From NCBI GenBank assembly GCA_001570385.1, contig BBYL01000016.1, forward strand, positions 124,001-188,000: 64,000 nucleotides of DNA, in the 5' to 3' direction. The DNA comes from Microtetraspora glauca (GTDB lineage Bacteria > Actinomycetota > Actinomycetes > Streptosporangiales > Streptosporangiaceae). Shown here piece by piece: positions 1 to 8,294 of the stretch. The notes under the pieces are model-generated. The model was not told the origin of the DNA, did no database searches, and saw only the letters and a program-made list of their open reading frames with translations. How positions within the stretch are numbered: the stretch's first letter is position 1; every line of letters starts with the position of its first letter. The translations under genes were made by a program, and so were the position numbers.

Positions 1-2
1 GG

Positions 3-638
3 GTCACCTCCCTCCTGCGGCCGTCGTTCCGCGACGACCGCCCGCTCGCGCTCGCGTTCGTCCTGATCGCCGCCGCCTCCCTCCTCCTCGCGCTCGCGGG
101 AGCCGTACCGGCCGACGCCGGGCCCGGCCTCCCCGCACCGCCGATGCTCGGGCCCGCCGGAATGGGCGCGTGCGCCGCGCTCGCGGTGGCGGCCGGGGCG
201 TTCGCGGCGCGTACGGCCCGCGCGTGGTGGGGCGGCGGTCCCGGTCCCTGGCGTGCCGCGCTGATCCCGTACGACGCGTTCGGCACGCGGCTTCCCGGCG
301 ACGCCTCGCCCTCCGCCGGAGTCAGCGACGAGGTACGGCACGCCGCCACGTATTCGAGGAGCGTGGTGCTCGCCTACAGCCAGCGGGGCTGCCCGCGGGC
401 GCTCGCGGTCAGCGCGGTGACCTCGGTGAGCGCGTCGGGCGAGCTCAGGCTGATCGCGGGGGACGAGGCGTGGGAGGCGGTGGAGCGCGACCCCAGGGTC
501 GTCCTCTTCGTGGGCGACCCGCGGTTCTGGGCCGAGGTGCGGGGCATCGCCGTGCCCTCCGGGGACGTTCTGCGCATCACTCCCAAACGGGTCCTCGTGC
601 GGGAGTACCCGGGCCGCCACCAGGCTCGCACCCGTTAG
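3..638 (+). CDS. Membrane protein with C-terminal split-barrel-like domain (5' end outside window)
   Basis: The frame is open from the window edge and ends at TAG 636-638, so 211 residues are visible and the true start lies upstream. Two hydrophobic stretches precede a soluble C-terminal part of about 130 residues: roughly residues 17-40 (LALAFVLIAAASLLLALAG) and 54-70. The first in-frame ATG (144) would fall between the two membrane segments, which argues that the gene begins earlier. The soluble part alternates short hydrophobic strands (VVLAYSQRG, LRLIAG, VVLFVGD, VLRITPKRVLV) and vaguely resembles flavin-binding split-barrel proteins of the pyridoxamine oxidase type. I cannot name the family with confidence. 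Confidence 0.6.
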   Translation, partial: VTSLLRPSFRDDRPLALAFVLIAAASLLLALAGAVPADAGPGLPAPPMLGPAGMGACAALAVAAGAFAARTARAWWGGGPGPWRAALIPYDAFGTRLPGDASPSAGVSDEVRHAATYSRSVVLAYSQRGCPRALAVSAVTSVSASGELRLIAGDEAWEAVERDPRVVLFVGDPRFWAEVRGIAVPSGDVLRITPKRVLVREYPGRHQARTR

Positions 639-696
639 GTCCACCCATTGCGCGTTCGTGTGCGGTATAACCGGGGGGCAAACCGGGGAGGCGTTG

Positions 697-3036
697 ATGC
701 GGGACTCCGACAGGGCCCAGCCGGCGGGCAACGCCGGGGCGCGGGATCTGTTCGAACAGGTGCGGCTGCGCTATTTCCACCTTCCCCCCATCGCGCGACG
801 CGTGATCTTCACCGGTGTCCTGATCGCCTCGATCGGCCTCGCCGCGGCACTGAGCTGGCCGCTGCTCACCACGTTCTTCGCGACGGTCGTGATCCTGGCG
901 TTCGTGGCGCTCGCGCTCAGCCATCCCCGCGCCGCGGCCACCGCGCTCGTCCTCGCCGGGTGGGGGCTGCTGCTCCCGCTGTTCTTCGGCGTCTTCGGCA
1001 GCCAGTCCGGCGCGCCGTACCTCCTGCTGTTCCTCGGCCTCCCGGTCGCCGGCGCGGCCCACCTCATCCGGTGGGTGCCCCCATGGCTGACCACGCTGGC
1101 CGCGCTCGCCCCCGCGGGCGTCGTGGCCTTCGCGATCTCCCCGCTGTCCGTCACCGTCGCCCTCTGGGCCGCGTACGGCACGGCCTGCGCGGTGCTGGCC
1201 TACCGCTTCGTGCTGGCCAGGAGGGTCCACGCGCTCCTCGCCGCCGCGCCCCAGGCCGGCGACGCCCAGGTAAGGCAGCGGATCAGGGCGGGCGGTCACC
1301 AGCACTCCGCCGGCGACGGGGGGACGCCGCCGCCGATCACGGTCGAGCAGGCGCTGGGCGAGCTGGAGGCCATGATCGGCCTGGAGCCGGTGAAGGAGCA
1401 GGTACGCGCCATCGCCGCGTCCATAGAAGCGGCCCGGTTACGCAAGGAGGCCGGGTTCACCAACGAGCCCCCGATGCGCCACTTCGTCTTCGTCGGCCCG
1501 CCCGGCACCGGCAAGACGAGCGTCGCCCGCACCCTCGCCAAGATCTTCTACGCGTTCGGGCTGCTGGAGACGCCCTTCGTGGTCGAGGGCCAGCGGGCCG
1601 ACCTGGTCGGCGAATACCTCGGAGCCACAGCGATCAAGACCAACGAGCTGATCGACCGGGCGCTGGGCGGCGTGCTGTTCATCGACGAGGCGTACGGCCT
1701 GATCAACTCGGGTGACGGCCAGCCCGACCGGTTCGGCGCCGAGGCCGTGCAGACCCTGCTCAAGCGGGCCGAGGACGACCGCGACCGGCTGATCATCGTG
1801 CTGGCCGGCTACGAGAAGGAGATGGGCACCTTCCTCTCCTCCAACCCCGGCCTGTCCAGCAGGTTCGCCACGCGGGTGCGCTTCCCCGGTTACACCCCCT
1901 CAGAACTCCTGGAGATCACCGAGGCGTTGCAGGTCAGGCGGGGCGACCGGCTCGCTCCCGACGCGCGTCCCGTCCTGCGGGCCCTGTTCGAGGACGTGCA
2001 CCGCCGCGGACTGGTCGACGAGCTGGGCAACGCCCGTTTCGCCCGCAGTCTGGCCGAGGCCGCCGCGCAGGCAAGGGACGTCCGCGTGGTCAGCGCCGGA
2101 GGCGCGCCGCGCGGCGAGGATCTGGTGACGACCACGACCGACGACGTGACCAGGGCGTTCAACGAGATCACCGCCAGGTTCCGGGGCTACCAGGCCACCC
2201 CCACGCTGGAGGAGGCCCTGGCCGACCTCGACAGGATGGCCGGGCTGGAGCCCGTGAAGCGGCAGGTCCACGCGATCGCCGCCCAGCTCAAGGTGGCACG
2301 CATGCGCCAGGAGCAGGGGCTTCCCGTCCAGTCCCAGATGAGGCACTTCGTCTTCGTCGGCCCGCCGGGCACCGGGAAGACGACCGTCGCGCGCATCCTC
2401 GGCCGGATCTTCTCCGCGCTCGGGCTGCTCGCGCGGCCCGACGTCGTCGAGGCGTCCCGCGCCGACCTCGTGGGCCAGCACCTCGGCGCCACGGCGATCA
2501 AGACCAACGAGCTGGTCGACCGGGCGCTGGGCGGCGTCCTGTTCGTCGACGAGGCGTACGGCCTGGTCAACAGCGGATACGCCGGGGGCGACGCCTTCGG
2601 CGCGGAAGCCGTGCAGACGCTGCTCAAGCGGGCCGAGGACGACCGCGACCGGCTCGTCATCGTCCTCGCCGGATACCAGCGGGAGATGGACGCCTTCCTG
2701 GCCACCAACCCCGGTCTCGCGTCGCGGTTCAACCAGTTCGTCGCCTTCCCCTCGTACGCGCCGGACGAGCTGGCCGAGATCGCCGAGCTGCAGGCGTCCC
2801 GCAGCGGCGACAGGTTCGACGCGTCCGCGCGCAGGGACCTCGGCGACGTCTTCGACTGGGTCTGCCGCGAGGGGCTGATCGACGGGCTCGGCAACGGCCG
2901 GTTCGCCCGGTCCCTCTACGAGAGGGCCGCCATGCGGCGTGACGTGCGGCTGGCCGTTCAGAGCTCGGCCAACGCGGCCGAGCTGACCACGATCACCAGC
3001 GACGACGTCCGCAGCGCCGTGGACGAACTCTCCTGA
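697..3036 (+). CDS. Membrane-anchored protein with two CbbX/EccA-type AAA+ ATPase domains
   Basis: 779 residues. The start is ATG 697, because GGGGAGG sits just upstream; GTG 658 is in frame but has no such site. Residues about 25-190 hold five or six hydrophobic segments, followed by a Gly/His-rich linker. Two AAA+ modules follow, about 225-490 and 510-775, each starting with a VEQALGELEAMIGL- or LEEALADLDRMAGL-type helix. Each has Walker A GPPGTGKT (near residues 267 and 554) and Walker B GVLFIDEAYGL or GVLFVDEAYGL, plus a sensor region with NPGLxSRF. The modules are very similar to each other, so an internal duplication is likely. Relatives (CbbX, SpoVK, EccA of type VII secretion) are hexameric remodelling ATPases. 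No substrate gene is adjacent, so the target is unknown. A strong hairpin terminator follows. Confidence 0.88.
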   Translation: MRDSDRAQPAGNAGARDLFEQVRLRYFHLPPIARRVIFTGVLIASIGLAAALSWPLLTTFFATVVILAFVALALSHPRAAATALVLAGWGLLLPLFFGVFGSQSGAPYLLLFLGLPVAGAAHLIRWVPPWLTTLAALAPAGVVAFAISPLSVTVALWAAYGTACAVLAYRFVLARRVHALLAAAPQAGDAQVRQRIRAGGHQHSAGDGGTPPPITVEQALGELEAMIGLEPVKEQVRAIAASIEAARLRKEAGFTNEPPMRHFVFVGPPGTGKTSVARTLAKIFYAFGLLETPFVVEGQRADLVGEYLGATAIKTNELIDRALGGVLFIDEAYGLINSGDGQPDRFGAEAVQTLLKRAEDDRDRLIIVLAGYEKEMGTFLSSNPGLSSRFATRVRFPGYTPSELLEITEALQVRRGDRLAPDARPVLRALFEDVHRRGLVDELGNARFARSLAEAAAQARDVRVVSAGGAPRGEDLVTTTTDDVTRAFNEITARFRGYQATPTLEEALADLDRMAGLEPVKRQVHAIAAQLKVARMRQEQGLPVQSQMRHFVFVGPPGTGKTTVARILGRIFSALGLLARPDVVEASRADLVGQHLGATAIKTNELVDRALGGVLFVDEAYGLVNSGYAGGDAFGAEAVQTLLKRAEDDRDRLVIVLAGYQREMDAFLATNPGLASRFNQFVAFPSYAPDELAEIAELQASRSGDRFDASARRDLGDVFDWVCREGLIDGLGNGRFARSLYERAAMRRDVRLAVQSSANAAELTTITSDDVRSAVDELS

Positions 3037-3041
3037 GCTTT

Positions 3042-3072
3042 CGGGCACGGCCCGCGTCGCGGGCCGTGCCCG
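3042..3072 (+). terminator. Hairpin terminator after the AAA+ gene
   Basis: A perfect 14-bp inverted repeat (CGGGCACGGCCCGC with its complement) around a 3-nt loop begins 5 nt after the stop codon. There is no long T tract, as is usual in high-GC actinobacteria. Confidence 0.75.
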
Positions 3073-3181
3073 GTCATCGCCGGTTCCGGGTTACGCCCGC
3101 GTACGGCGCGTGGCCTCGCTTCCCTTGAATACGGTCTGCTACAAAGCGCATGCGCATAGTGACCATTCCGGGAGGAGCGCC

Positions 3182-4894
3182 GTGCAGGCACGATGGCTGG
3201 CCGCGCTGATCACGTTGATCGTTGTGGAGACCGCGACGGCCTGCTCCGGCGGGCCCTCCGCCGGCGGCCCGGGAAGCGGTTCCCCCGCCGCCTCCACCAG
3301 GGCGTACGACATCAACCCGGTCGCCCGGGACAAGGTGAAGGACGGCGGCACCCTCAACTGGGGGCTGACCAACTTCCCCACGCAGTGGAACGTCAACCAC
3401 ATGAACGGCGACACCGTGGAGGCGTGGTCCGTCATCGGCGCTCTGATGCCCACCGCCTTCCGGTCCGACGAGAAGGGCCGGATCTCACTCGACCGCGACT
3501 ACGTCATCCGGGCGAAGGTCACCGAGCGGGTTCCGCATGAGGTCGTCACCTACACGCTGAACCCCAAAGCCAGGTGGTCCAACGGGAAGCCGATCACCTG
3601 GCGGGACTACGCCGCCCAGTGGAAGGCGATGAACGGCCGGGACAAGGCCTACGGCGTCTTCGCAGGGAGCGGCTACGACTCCCTCCGGAGCGTTGCCAAG
3701 GGGTCGGACGATCACCAGGTCGTGGTCACCTTCGCCGAGCCGTACGGGGAGTGGCGGTCGCTGTTCTCGCCGCTCTACCCACGCTCGGCCAACGCCTCGG
3801 CGGACGCCTTCAACAGTGGCAGCGTCGACCACATCCCCGCGACCGCCGGGCCGTTCAAGGTGTCCGCCCTCGACACGAACGCCAAGACCGTCACCCTGGT
3901 ACGGGACGACGCGTGGTGGGGGAACCGGGCGAAGCTCGACCGCATCGTGTTCCGCGCGCTCCAGGGCAACGCGCTCGTCAACGCTTACAGCGGCGGCGAC
4001 CTGGACTTCTTCGACGCCGGCCTGTCCGCCACCGCGTACGACTGGGGCAAGGGGGAGCCCACCGCCGCAGTCAGGCAGGCGGGCGGCAGAGACTTCCGGC
4101 AGATCACCCTCAACGCCGAGACGGAGCCGCTCTCCGACGTCCGGGTCCGCCAGGCGATCGCCGTCGGCATCGACCGCAAGGCCGTCATCGCCGCCGACCT
4201 GGAGGGGCTCGGCTGGCCGGCGGTCCCGCTCAACAGCCACTTCTACGTGCACGGCCAGGGCGGCTACCAGGACAACGCCGGCTGGCTCGGCGCCTACGAC
4301 CCCGTCCGCGCGGGCAAGCTGCTGGACGAGGCCGGCTGGCCGCTGACCGCCGGCACCCGGAAGAAGAACGGCAAAGAGCTCACCCTCCGCTATCCCATCC
4401 CTTCGGACGCGCCGGTGGCGCGTGCCGAGGCGGAGGCCGTACGCGCGTCCCTGGAGCGCGTCGGGGTGAAGGTCGCCATCGAGCCCGTTTCGAGCGCGGA
4501 CTTCTTCGACAAGTACATCGTCCCCGGCGAGTTCGACCTTACGGCCTTCGCCTACGCCGCCTCGCCGTACCCCGTGTCGGCCAACTACGGGGTCTACCTC
4601 AACGGGACGACCCCCTCGGGCGACGACAAGAAAGACGACAAGAAGTGGGACGCGAACCTCGGCCGCACCGGCACTCCCAAGATCGACTCCGCGCTGTTCG
4701 CGGCGGGGGCGCAGCTCAACCAGAAGAAGGCCGCCACCGAGCTCAACGCCGCCGACCGGCTCATCTGGCAGCAGGCCACGGTCGTGCCGCTGTTCCAGCG
4801 GCCGCAGACCGTGATCGTCAGGTCCACCCTGGCCAACATCGGCGCCACCGGGTTCTACGACCTGAAGTACGCCGACATCGGCTTCACCCGCTGA
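3182..4894 (+). CDS. ABC transporter substrate-binding lipoprotein, family 5 (peptide/nickel type)
   Basis: 570 residues. The start is GTG 3182, preceded by GGGAGGAG; the frame stays open to 3110 but without a ribosome site. The N-terminus is a short Arg-containing signal with a hydrophobic core (WLAALITLIVV) and a Cys at TATAC|SGG followed by a Gly/Ser/Pro-rich linker, the form of a lipoprotein signal, although the -3 residue is unusual. The rest is a family 5 solute-binding protein: GGTLNWGL near the mature N-terminus, YTLNPKARWSNGKPITWRDY, and LSDVRVRQAIAVGIDRKAVIA in the middle. It should bind an oligopeptide-like ligand outside the membrane. No permease or ATPase genes are adjacent, so it may be an orphan receptor. 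Confidence 0.9.
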   Translation: MQARWLAALITLIVVETATACSGGPSAGGPGSGSPAASTRAYDINPVARDKVKDGGTLNWGLTNFPTQWNVNHMNGDTVEAWSVIGALMPTAFRSDEKGRISLDRDYVIRAKVTERVPHEVVTYTLNPKARWSNGKPITWRDYAAQWKAMNGRDKAYGVFAGSGYDSLRSVAKGSDDHQVVVTFAEPYGEWRSLFSPLYPRSANASADAFNSGSVDHIPATAGPFKVSALDTNAKTVTLVRDDAWWGNRAKLDRIVFRALQGNALVNAYSGGDLDFFDAGLSATAYDWGKGEPTAAVRQAGGRDFRQITLNAETEPLSDVRVRQAIAVGIDRKAVIAADLEGLGWPAVPLNSHFYVHGQGGYQDNAGWLGAYDPVRAGKLLDEAGWPLTAGTRKKNGKELTLRYPIPSDAPVARAEAEAVRASLERVGVKVAIEPVSSADFFDKYIVPGEFDLTAFAYAASPYPVSANYGVYLNGTTPSGDDKKDDKKWDANLGRTGTPKIDSALFAAGAQLNQKKAATELNAADRLIWQQATVVPLFQRPQTVIVRSTLANIGATGFYDLKYADIGFTR

Positions 4895-5303
4895 ATCGCC
4901 TCGCTTCGCTCGGCCCCGCGCCCCTGGGCGTCTGATTGGCCTCGCTTCGCTCGGTGGGCTCGGGGCGCCCGAAGTCGGCTCGTGCCCTCGTCACGTCCTC
5001 ACTCCTTCGTCGCTCCGGGCGTTCCTCGGTTACTTCACCGCCGCGCCCCTGGGTGTCTGATTGGCCTCGCTTCGCTCGGCGGGCTCGGGGCGCCCGAAGT
5101 CGGCTCGTGCCCTTCTCGCTCGGGGCTCGTTCCTCGCCCGCTCGCTCGTCGGTTACTTCACCGCCGCGCCCCTGGGTGCCTGATTGGCCTCGCTTCGCTC
5201 GGCGGGCTCGGGGCGCCCGAAGTCGGCTCGTGCCCTCGTCACGTCCTCACTCCTTCGTCGCTCCGGGCGTTCCTCGGTTACTTCACCGCCGCGCCCCTCG
5301 CGG
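4895..5303. repeat. About three tandem copies of a 123-125 bp repeat
   Basis: Units begin with GCGCCCCTGGG at 4918, 5043 and 5166, and a fourth partial start lies at 5291, giving periods of 125, 123 and 125 bp. Each carries GATTGGCCTCGCTTCGCTCGG, then CTCGGGGCGCCCGAAGTCGGC, and ends with GGTTACTTCACCGCC. Units 1 and 3 are nearly identical in their second half (CACGTCCTCACTCCTTCG); unit 2 differs there. The CCTCGCTTCGCTCGG core is quasi-palindromic. No gene is credible here. The array lies between two convergent genes, and its last partial unit abuts the stop codon of the minus-strand gene. Confidence 0.9.
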
Positions 5304-6866
5304 TCAGGCGGACGGCTCGTCCGGGATGTCGGCGATGTCGTCGAGGGCGGCGGCCAGCTCGTCGGGGTGGTCGCCCATCCGCTCGGCGATCTCGATGAGC
5401 AGGTGCAGCACCTCGTGCCGGTCGTGGCCCAGATCCATCAGCCGCTGGGCCGCCTCCCACAGCTGAGGGGGATCGCCCTCCCAGAGCCGGGCGGCGATCT
5501 CCTCGTGCCAGGCGAGGTGCTCGTCGAAGTCCGGCCGGTCGCGCTCGGCGGCGTGGTCGATCTCCAGCAGGATCCGGCGGTCGCCCTCGTCCGCCGGGTT
5601 CAGCGTGTCGAGGATGATCGAGCCGTGCACGCCCTGCAGCAGCGGGAACGCGAAGGCGCGGCGAGCCAGGGCCGACAGGTCGCCGTCCGGCAGCAGCCGC
5701 TCGACGAGCGCGCGGTCCAGGCCGAAGGTGGTCGGGTCGCGGTACGCCTCGGTGAACCGGGCGGTCGCCTCCCACACGGCGTCGAGCGTCGCCCGGACCC
5801 CCTGTTCCGGCAGCCCGGCGCGCGGAGCGGCGAACCGGACCCAGGCCGCCAGGGCGTGCGGCATGGCCTCCTGCTCGGCCGGCCGCAGCATGACCTTCCT
5901 CGGCAGCCAGTCCAGCAGGAACGTCTCGCATTTGGCCGGGCTGACCCGGAGCGGCCGTCCGAGGTCCTGGTCGCAGCCGTAGTCGATGATGTGGTCCGCG
6001 CACCGCGACGCGGCCGACGGGTCCGACAGGTTCTCCGCCGCGTCGGAGGCGAGGAACTCGGCCGCGAGCATCGCGCGCCTGTCCCTGCTGTACGGCGCCT
6101 CGCTGTGCGGGGGCGCGGGCCGCTTGCGGCCGGGAGGGAGCGCCTTGATCCGCGAGCGGGCGAACGCGTGGTAGGCGCTGTAGCCGTCGCTGACGAGCCG
6201 GGGCGCGTTCCGGCCCAGTGAGTCCCGCGCCGCCTTCATCGCGAACTCCAGCAGCGCCCTCGCCTGTTGCGGCTCGATCTCCTCGAACTTGAGCATGGGG
6301 TTGCCCGCCGCTTCCAGCCTGGCCTGTTCGAGCAGCTTGTCGACCTGGGAGGAGACCCACGCGTCGCGGGCCATGCCGCGCATGTTGTAGTCGACGACCA
6401 CCACCAGGGCGTGCGTGTCCTCGCCGTTGTAGGCGAAGGTGCACACCACCGTGTCCTGGTCGCCGTAGACGTCCCTGGACACGTAGCACCCGGACGGTTT
6501 GACCGCGCCCACCCTGTCGGCCCAGCGGGGCCGCGCCACGTCGGACTCCATGAGGGCGAGGGCGGCACCCTCGGCCTTGGCGGCCTGGCGCGCGGTGCCG
6601 AGGTAGGCGACCGAGATCAGCAGGGTGAGGGCCGCGGGCGTCCCGGCCTTCGCGGCGTAGTCGACCAGGCCCTCACCGAGGATCTGCTCCACGTCGCCCC
6701 CGCGCAGCCGCCGGCCCCACCAGGCGCCGAGCATGTCCGACACCATGAGCTCCGCGTCGAGCGGGCTCCGTACGGCGAGCAGTTCGCGCGCCGCGAGCAG
6801 CATCTCGGCGAAGACGTCGTCCGGGGTCTGGGTCTCCCGGGGGTCGCGCCGCCTCCGGCCCCTCAC
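5304..6866 (-). CDS. Uncharacterised protein, about 520 residues
   Basis: The frame reaches 6980, but codon usage and the Arg-rich, composition-biased first 38 codons favour a later start. GTG 6866 (VRGRRRRDP...) is used here with only moderate confidence. The N-terminal half (to about residue 240) looks compact and mixed alpha/beta, with a Cys-containing strand region (DTVVCTFAYNGEDTHALVVVVDY) that may be a conserved core. The C-terminal part (about 400-515) is helical and acidic, with DRRILLEIDHAAERD and LWEAAQRLMDLGHDRHEVLHLL, reminiscent of DUF1841-like proteins. There is no membrane segment or signal peptide. It is monocistronic and I do not know its function. Confidence 0.72.
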   Translation of the reverse strand: MRGRRRRDPRETQTPDDVFAEMLLAARELLAVRSPLDAELMVSDMLGAWWGRRLRGGDVEQILGEGLVDYAAKAGTPAALTLLISVAYLGTARQAAKAEGAALALMESDVARPRWADRVGAVKPSGCYVSRDVYGDQDTVVCTFAYNGEDTHALVVVVDYNMRGMARDAWVSSQVDKLLEQARLEAAGNPMLKFEEIEPQQARALLEFAMKAARDSLGRNAPRLVSDGYSAYHAFARSRIKALPPGRKRPAPPHSEAPYSRDRRAMLAAEFLASDAAENLSDPSAASRCADHIIDYGCDQDLGRPLRVSPAKCETFLLDWLPRKVMLRPAEQEAMPHALAAWVRFAAPRAGLPEQGVRATLDAVWEATARFTEAYRDPTTFGLDRALVERLLPDGDLSALARRAFAFPLLQGVHGSIILDTLNPADEGDRRILLEIDHAAERDRPDFDEHLAWHEEIAARLWEGDPPQLWEAAQRLMDLGHDRHEVLHLLIEIAERMGDHPDELAAALDDIADIPDEPSA

Positions 6867-7010
6867 CGGGCCGCCTCGTCGCGCTCGGAGACGCGCGAGC
6901 CATGCCTGCGGTGATTGTCGGCGCGCTCGCTCACAGAACCCACCTTCTCGCATTCCCGGCCCAATCGGCATCCGGAACACGGCCCGGTGACTTCCCCGTT
7001 ATCTGGTGAC

Positions 7011-7256
7011 CTAATCGGCCCGGGAAGGCGGCGCCGAGTTCACCAGGGCGAGCAGGTGCTCGCGGGCGATCCACTCGACGGCCGCGGGAGTGGCGCGCAG
7101 CCCGAGATGTTCGGTGCAGGCCCAGACGTCGGCGACGCAGCGGCTCACTGTGTCCACGGGCACACCGAGGAACTCCGCGGCCAGGCGGGCGCTGACCGGC
7201 TCGAGGAGCGGCGCCGTCGCGCGGCCGCCGCCGAACCGTGGTGCGAGTACTGGCAT
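7011..7256 (-). CDS. Small helical protein, probable three-helix dimerisation domain
   Basis: 81 residues from ATG 7256, chosen because GAGGA lies 8 nt upstream; the frame extends to 7328 without a better site. The sequence is largely helical: VSARLAAEFLGVPVDTVSRCV, then VWACTEHLGLRATPAAVEWIA, then REHLLALV. This resembles small actinobacterial proteins annotated as three-helix-bundle dimerisation domains, found next to response regulators or anti-sigma proteins. No such partner is adjacent. The role is unknown and the family call is tentative. Confidence 0.62.
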   Translation of the reverse strand: MPVLAPRFGGGRATAPLLEPVSARLAAEFLGVPVDTVSRCVADVWACTEHLGLRATPAAVEWIAREHLLALVNSAPPSRAD

Positions 7257-7386
7257 CGTCGCATTCCTCGCTGAGTGACTACCGGGGCGGCCCCCTCGCC
7301 GGATATGAGAGGGACCGGCCGCTTTCATTCCATAACTTTCCGCAGACGTGTCAACCCCTCACGGAGCTCCGTGCAAAGCTGTCCCC

Positions 7387-7953
7387 ATGCGTATCCAGCT
7401 CGCCCAGCGGCAGGATGCCGACGAACTCCTCAGCCGAAGTTCCCTGGCGCTGCTCGTCGGCATGCTGCTTGATCAGCAGATCCCCATGGAGTGGGCGTTC
7501 GCCGGTCCGTACACCATCGCCGACCGGCTCGGGCATGATCTGGACGCGCGGGAGATCGCCTCCTATGATCCTTCCGAGTTCGCGGCGTTGCTGGCCGCCA
7601 AGCCCGCCGTCCATCGGTACCCGAGCTCCATGGCGGGCCGGATCCAGCAGCTGGCCGCCTATCTGGTCGAGCATTACGACGGCTCGGCCGACAGGGTGTG
7701 GGAGGATGTCGACGACGGTGCCGAGTTGCTACGCCGCCTGCTGGCGCTGCCCGGGTTCGGCAAGCAGAAGGCACAGATCTTCCTCGCGCTGCTCGGCAAG
7801 CAGCTCGGGGTGCGCCCGCCCGGATGGCGCGAGGCCGCCGGGAAGTACGGCGCGCAGGGCGTGCACCTGTCCGTCGCCGATGTCGTCGACCCCGTCAGCC
7901 TCGATCTGGTGCGGACCACCAAGCAGGAAGCGAAGAGGGCCGCCAAGAAGTAA
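7387..7953 (+). CDS. HhH-GPD family DNA repair glycosylase-like protein
   Basis: 188 residues from ATG 7387. The N-terminal region SLALLVGMLLDQQIPMEWAFAGP is the alpha-helical opening of the HhH-GPD base-excision fold. The helix-hairpin-helix follows at about residues 119-140 with LLALPGFGKQKAQIFLALLGK (LPGFGxxKA, the DNA-backbone-binding turn). A basic tail, KQEAKRAAKK, ends the protein. The lysine of GFGKQKA sits near the expected catalytic position; the usual downstream catalytic Asp is less clear. It probably excises or recognises damaged bases, but this short subfamily is poorly characterised. It is a single gene, divergent from the small gene upstream. Confidence 0.85.
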   Translation: MRIQLAQRQDADELLSRSSLALLVGMLLDQQIPMEWAFAGPYTIADRLGHDLDAREIASYDPSEFAALLAAKPAVHRYPSSMAGRIQQLAAYLVEHYDGSADRVWEDVDDGAELLRRLLALPGFGKQKAQIFLALLGKQLGVRPPGWREAAGKYGAQGVHLSVADVVDPVSLDLVRTTKQEAKRAAKK

Positions 7954-8294
7954 GCCCGATCCTGCTGCGCGAGATGGCGCCTTTTGACAGGATGCGTTGA
8001 CCGCATGCCGGGCGGGGCTTCCGTCCGCACATGCCCATCGCCGATGATGTAGGGCAGATCCTGCGCTACAGGGAGTGTCTTATGGATCTTGCGGTAGCGA
8101 CCGGCGGCCGGACGGGTGCATCCCGGAGCGGAGGAGGAGAGCATAACGGAGTTGTGCACGGCCGCGGGCATGACCAGGCCGTATGGCGCCGAACCGGCGT
8201 CACGCGGTAGGCAGAAGATCAGGACACGACCGTAAATCACAGTTATGGAGATGTGCCTCGTGGGAGACCCTGGCGCGCGACGGAGGTGCCGACC
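7954..8294. other. 341-bp intergenic region before the SpoIIE-type phosphatase gene
   Basis: I see no gene supported by codon bias or family resemblance. The region contains a purine-rich GGAGCGGAGGAGGAGAG stretch around 8115-8131 that is not followed by a convincing start. The 3' end provides the ribosome site (GGAGG 8282-8286) of the next gene. Any promoter should lie here, but no clear -35/-10 pair stands out. Confidence 0.5.

Noticed and set aside
4895..5303. Possible CRISPR array
   Set aside because: The unit is 123-125 bp with no constant short repeat and variable spacer layout, and no cas genes are near.
4936..5466. Repeat-derived open frames of 70-180 codons in the 125-bp array
   Set aside because: The frames arise from the tandem repeat itself, with Ser/Arg-rich composition and no ribosome sites.
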